The translations under genes were made by a program, and so were the position numbers. From Deltaproteobacteria bacterium (GTDB lineage: Bacteria; Myxococcota_A; JAADFL01), in NCBI GenBank assembly GCA_013152945.1, contig JAADFL010000087.1, positions 1 through 64,000 on the forward strand: DNA of 64,000 nt, read 5' to 3'. Of the stretch, positions 63,201 to 64,000 are shown piece after piece (within the stretch, counting starts at the first letter, position 1; every line of letters starts with the position of its first letter). The notes beneath the pieces are model-generated. The model made no database searches. It saw nothing but the letters and a program-made list of their open reading frames with translations, and was not told the origin of the DNA.

Positions 63201-63754
63201 GCAATGCCGATGCCCAACAAGACGTACGCCGCCTGGCTTTTCTTTACGCCTTTTTCCTGCTTGTACGCCCTGATTGCCATGGTCAGCGAAACCGCCCATG
63301 TGTAGAGCAGGTAAAGCAGGTACAAAGGCATAAGCCTGCCCGGAACCGGTGAATTCGCTGAAAATGCCGAAATTTCCACCCCTTTAAACAACTGGTTCGT
63401 GAAAATGAACATGGGAACCAGTATTGCAGCCCAAACAAGGCCAATGTAATTGAGAGCCCTTTGGCCTAGAACAGGATTGCCCAGTACAAAGGTGAATCGC
63501 ATGAAAAAGAAGAGCGCCAGGACTGCACTTGTCATTCCAATCCTGTTGGCCCAAAGTCCTGTGGCCGGATCCCCGGTCAGGGTCGCGACTGCGACAAAGA
63601 GCCCGAACAGCCCTGCAAAAAGGCAGAAAATACTCCACCTTTTTAAAAGAGATGATTCACTCCCCCTCTTTAGAACGACCCCGGACAGCAAGATGAATAT
63701 GGCCCCGGCTATGATATTACTAAGACTGAATACTGCTCTTCCGGCCGGTACCAT
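60293..63754 (-). CDS. Membrane hybrid histidine kinase with two transmitter modules
   Basis: The 1153-residue protein starts with about eight transmembrane segments (residues 10-290), like 7TM/PAS-less sensory kinases. A GAF domain (about 305-470) precedes the first HisKA domain with H516 in NISHELRTP and an ATPase (VNLLSNALKF, DTGIGIPD, GSGLGLALV). A receiver domain (phospho-Asp D848) follows, then a second HisKA-like helix with H942 in SGMAHELRN and another ATPase (INLVENSLQA, DNGPGIPE, GMGIGLSLCK). Two kinases around a receiver in one chain allow an internal phosphorelay. It starts 3 bases after the upstream stop, and the downstream receiver-kinase gene is a likely partner. Confidence 0.88.
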   Translation of the reverse strand: MVPAGRAVFSLSNIIAGAIFILLSGVVLKRGSESSLLKRWSIFCLFAGLFGLFVAVATLTGDPATGLWANRIGMTSAVLALFFFMRFTFVLGNPVLGQRALNYIGLVWAAILVPMFIFTNQLFKGVEISAFSANSPVPGRLMPLYLLYLLYTWAVSLTMAIRAYKQEKGVKKSQAAYVLLGIGIAFFSTTGSVFPIVFNTRSLVATLPHLFLPVFPLIITYAIVKHRLWEIRTVVHRTLGWVLALSIFMAPLYGILWLYSYIGTGMSRFTVVLLLSTTFVVFYAYIRTVKPRLDRLFLRRAFDRQSLLDEFEKDMTVLSDKKQVVKRLVHVIYQGVMPEWTKIEYLPDSGETLAVEVKGTIPEPALNSHGPGSDLLEKAGKMGIVIEKGHMAADQRLAIVRDAAARFLEETGSSVFSVLFHAGRVLGYITLGEKKNLRPYSKEDLDYLELLSSRGSIALSNAVLFGTVDRQRRDLEKLARELESRVNERTRDLSQANERLRDLDKLKSRFFANISHELRTPLTLILVPVESMLEDASTTLDDTLKEQLEGVRMSALKLLKLIDDLLDLSRLEEARLKLKLDLFDVCGLVRKVSDFSRPLALRKNIDLSCDATGEIVIEADETKLEKVFVNLLSNALKFTEPGGSIKVRVQEKAEHGAVLVGVEDTGIGIPDNEIDLVFNRFHQVDDSSTKRHYGSGLGLALVKELIELHCGNITVESELGKGSRFDVELPLRADQVPQESIEKRVRQEPVVMARREADSELKEWSDEILARPEYRFLDLKEATERRLVPRQDGIQPKAARLLVVDDNPQILKYLNNILRDQYDVWSAQDGEKALELLVKHRHDLVIADIMMPKISGIELCQRIKREPKLQDIPVVLLTARQETEHKIQGHKAGADLYIGKPFKKKELLAGVENLLKNRFRRTEVAARRRAASLETLLSGMAHELRNAAHQLQNAHRALVSLVRHMADDKESSDMTRMENVAQRALTRINQVVTSLQQYSQGKMQGKWSKIDWDKLVKSSTDLICGSSDKKVNLVVDIGSNATVLGPREELRQTVINLVENSLQAVEEGGEILVSTRAESGRAVLLVQDNGPGIPEENRERVFDLFFTTKEPGKGMGIGLSLCKRIVQDLGGDIDLESSQGAGTKIRVVLPIAS

Positions 63755-63756
63755 CT

Positions 63757-64000
63757 CTATTGAGTCAACCTTTTGTTCGTCTTTTCAACGAATTTTTCAA
63801 GCTCACCTGCATCCATGACGAAAAACAAGCGTTGCATAAGGTTCCTGAAGGAAGAAAGCTCCATATCCAGCACCTTGGCCAGGGCGACCATCTCGTCGGG
63901 TACATTTATGACCACGCCGGCATCGGAGAGTTCATTCTGGAATCCGGCATTCATACCAGCAAATTCCTTGAACCCGCGACCGTCCAGGAGATATGGAGCC
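63757..64000 (-). CDS. Partial gene at window end, unknown product
   Basis: The minus-strand frame is open from the window end to a stop at 63757 and ends just before the large kinase start. The visible 80 residues (including APYLLDGRGFKEF, DMELSSFRNLMQRLFFVMDAGELEKF) form a helical C-terminus without a motif that I recognise. The true start lies outside the window. It is probably co-transcribed with the kinase. Confidence 0.55.
   Translation of the reverse strand, partial: APYLLDGRGFKEFAGMNAGFQNELSDAGVVINVPDEMVALAKVLDMELSSFRNLMQRLFFVMDAGELEKFVEKTNKRLTQ

Overview
The window comes from a Gram-negative bacterium, most likely of the Myxococcota or another former deltaproteobacterial line, of moderate GC. 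The evidence is outer-membrane proteins and lipoproteins, CDGxDNDCxG (MopE-type) cysteine motifs in two exported proteins, a surface protein ending in a MYXO-CTERM-like Cys/hydrophobic/basic tail, a lysine-rich histone-H1-like protein, RpoH, PilT and large hybrid histidine kinases. No phage, plasmid, IS transposase or CRISPR array was found. Housekeeping genes are intact, so this looks like ordinary chromosome with accessory segments.

Layout: 1-7.6 kb holds a LarA-family nickel enzyme, tRNA-His, hisS, an alpha/beta hydrolase, a membrane protein with an HExxH motif and, convergently, alaS. 7.8-10.4 kb holds two exported proteins followed by a repeat-rich spacer. 10.4-17.9 kb is leftward: the overlapping cinA-thpR-recA-pilT operon, a radical SAM gene, a possible structured RNA, and rpoH with a clear promoter. 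18-20 kb has a metallophosphoesterase and a PhnD-like binding protein, then a 0.7 kb spacer with G-quadruplex motifs and a dispersed repeat.

20.5-26.8 kb is a five-gene catabolic operon: molybdenum hydroxylase large and 2Fe-2S subunits, SsnA-like amidohydrolase, a dihydroorotate-dehydrogenase-like flavoprotein and a YgeY-like hydrolase. SsnA and YgeY are markers of selenium-dependent molybdenum hydroxylase loci. 27-30 kb encodes a 997-residue surface protein. 30-38 kb carries an M28-like peptidase, an MBL hydrolase, a penicillin-acylase family protein coupled to purC, and a three-gene sugar/glycan cluster. 38.4-43.6 kb is an envelope module (barrel protein, lipoprotein, M1 pseudo-peptidase with a lysine-rich tail). 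43.7-45.5 kb is a PhoU-like/Na-Pi transporter pair.

45.7-53.8 kb holds a GAF-GGDEF cyclase, an ArsR-type regulator, an SGNH hydrolase and a tightly packed operon from an EpmA-like EF-P lysine ligase through a zinc-knuckle/lysine-rich protein, a methyltransferase and a lipoprotein to rsfS, rlmH and a comF-like gene. 54-64 kb holds the H1-like gene, a GH2 glycosidase, trmH, an Rrf2 regulator and two histidine-kinase genes; the last gene runs off the window.

The most distinctive signal is the tRNA-His/hisS pair. The tRNA has A73 and no encoded G-1, and the synthetase resembles the divergent alphaproteobacterial HisRS type that reads such tRNAs. This suggests a transferred or co-evolved histidine identity system. 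Other leads are the dihydroorotate-dehydrogenase-like protein in the selenium/molybdenum cluster, the M1 pseudo-peptidase module, the HExxH membrane protein and the zinc-knuckle protein in the ribosome-maturation operon. All family assignments come from reading motifs, not from searches.
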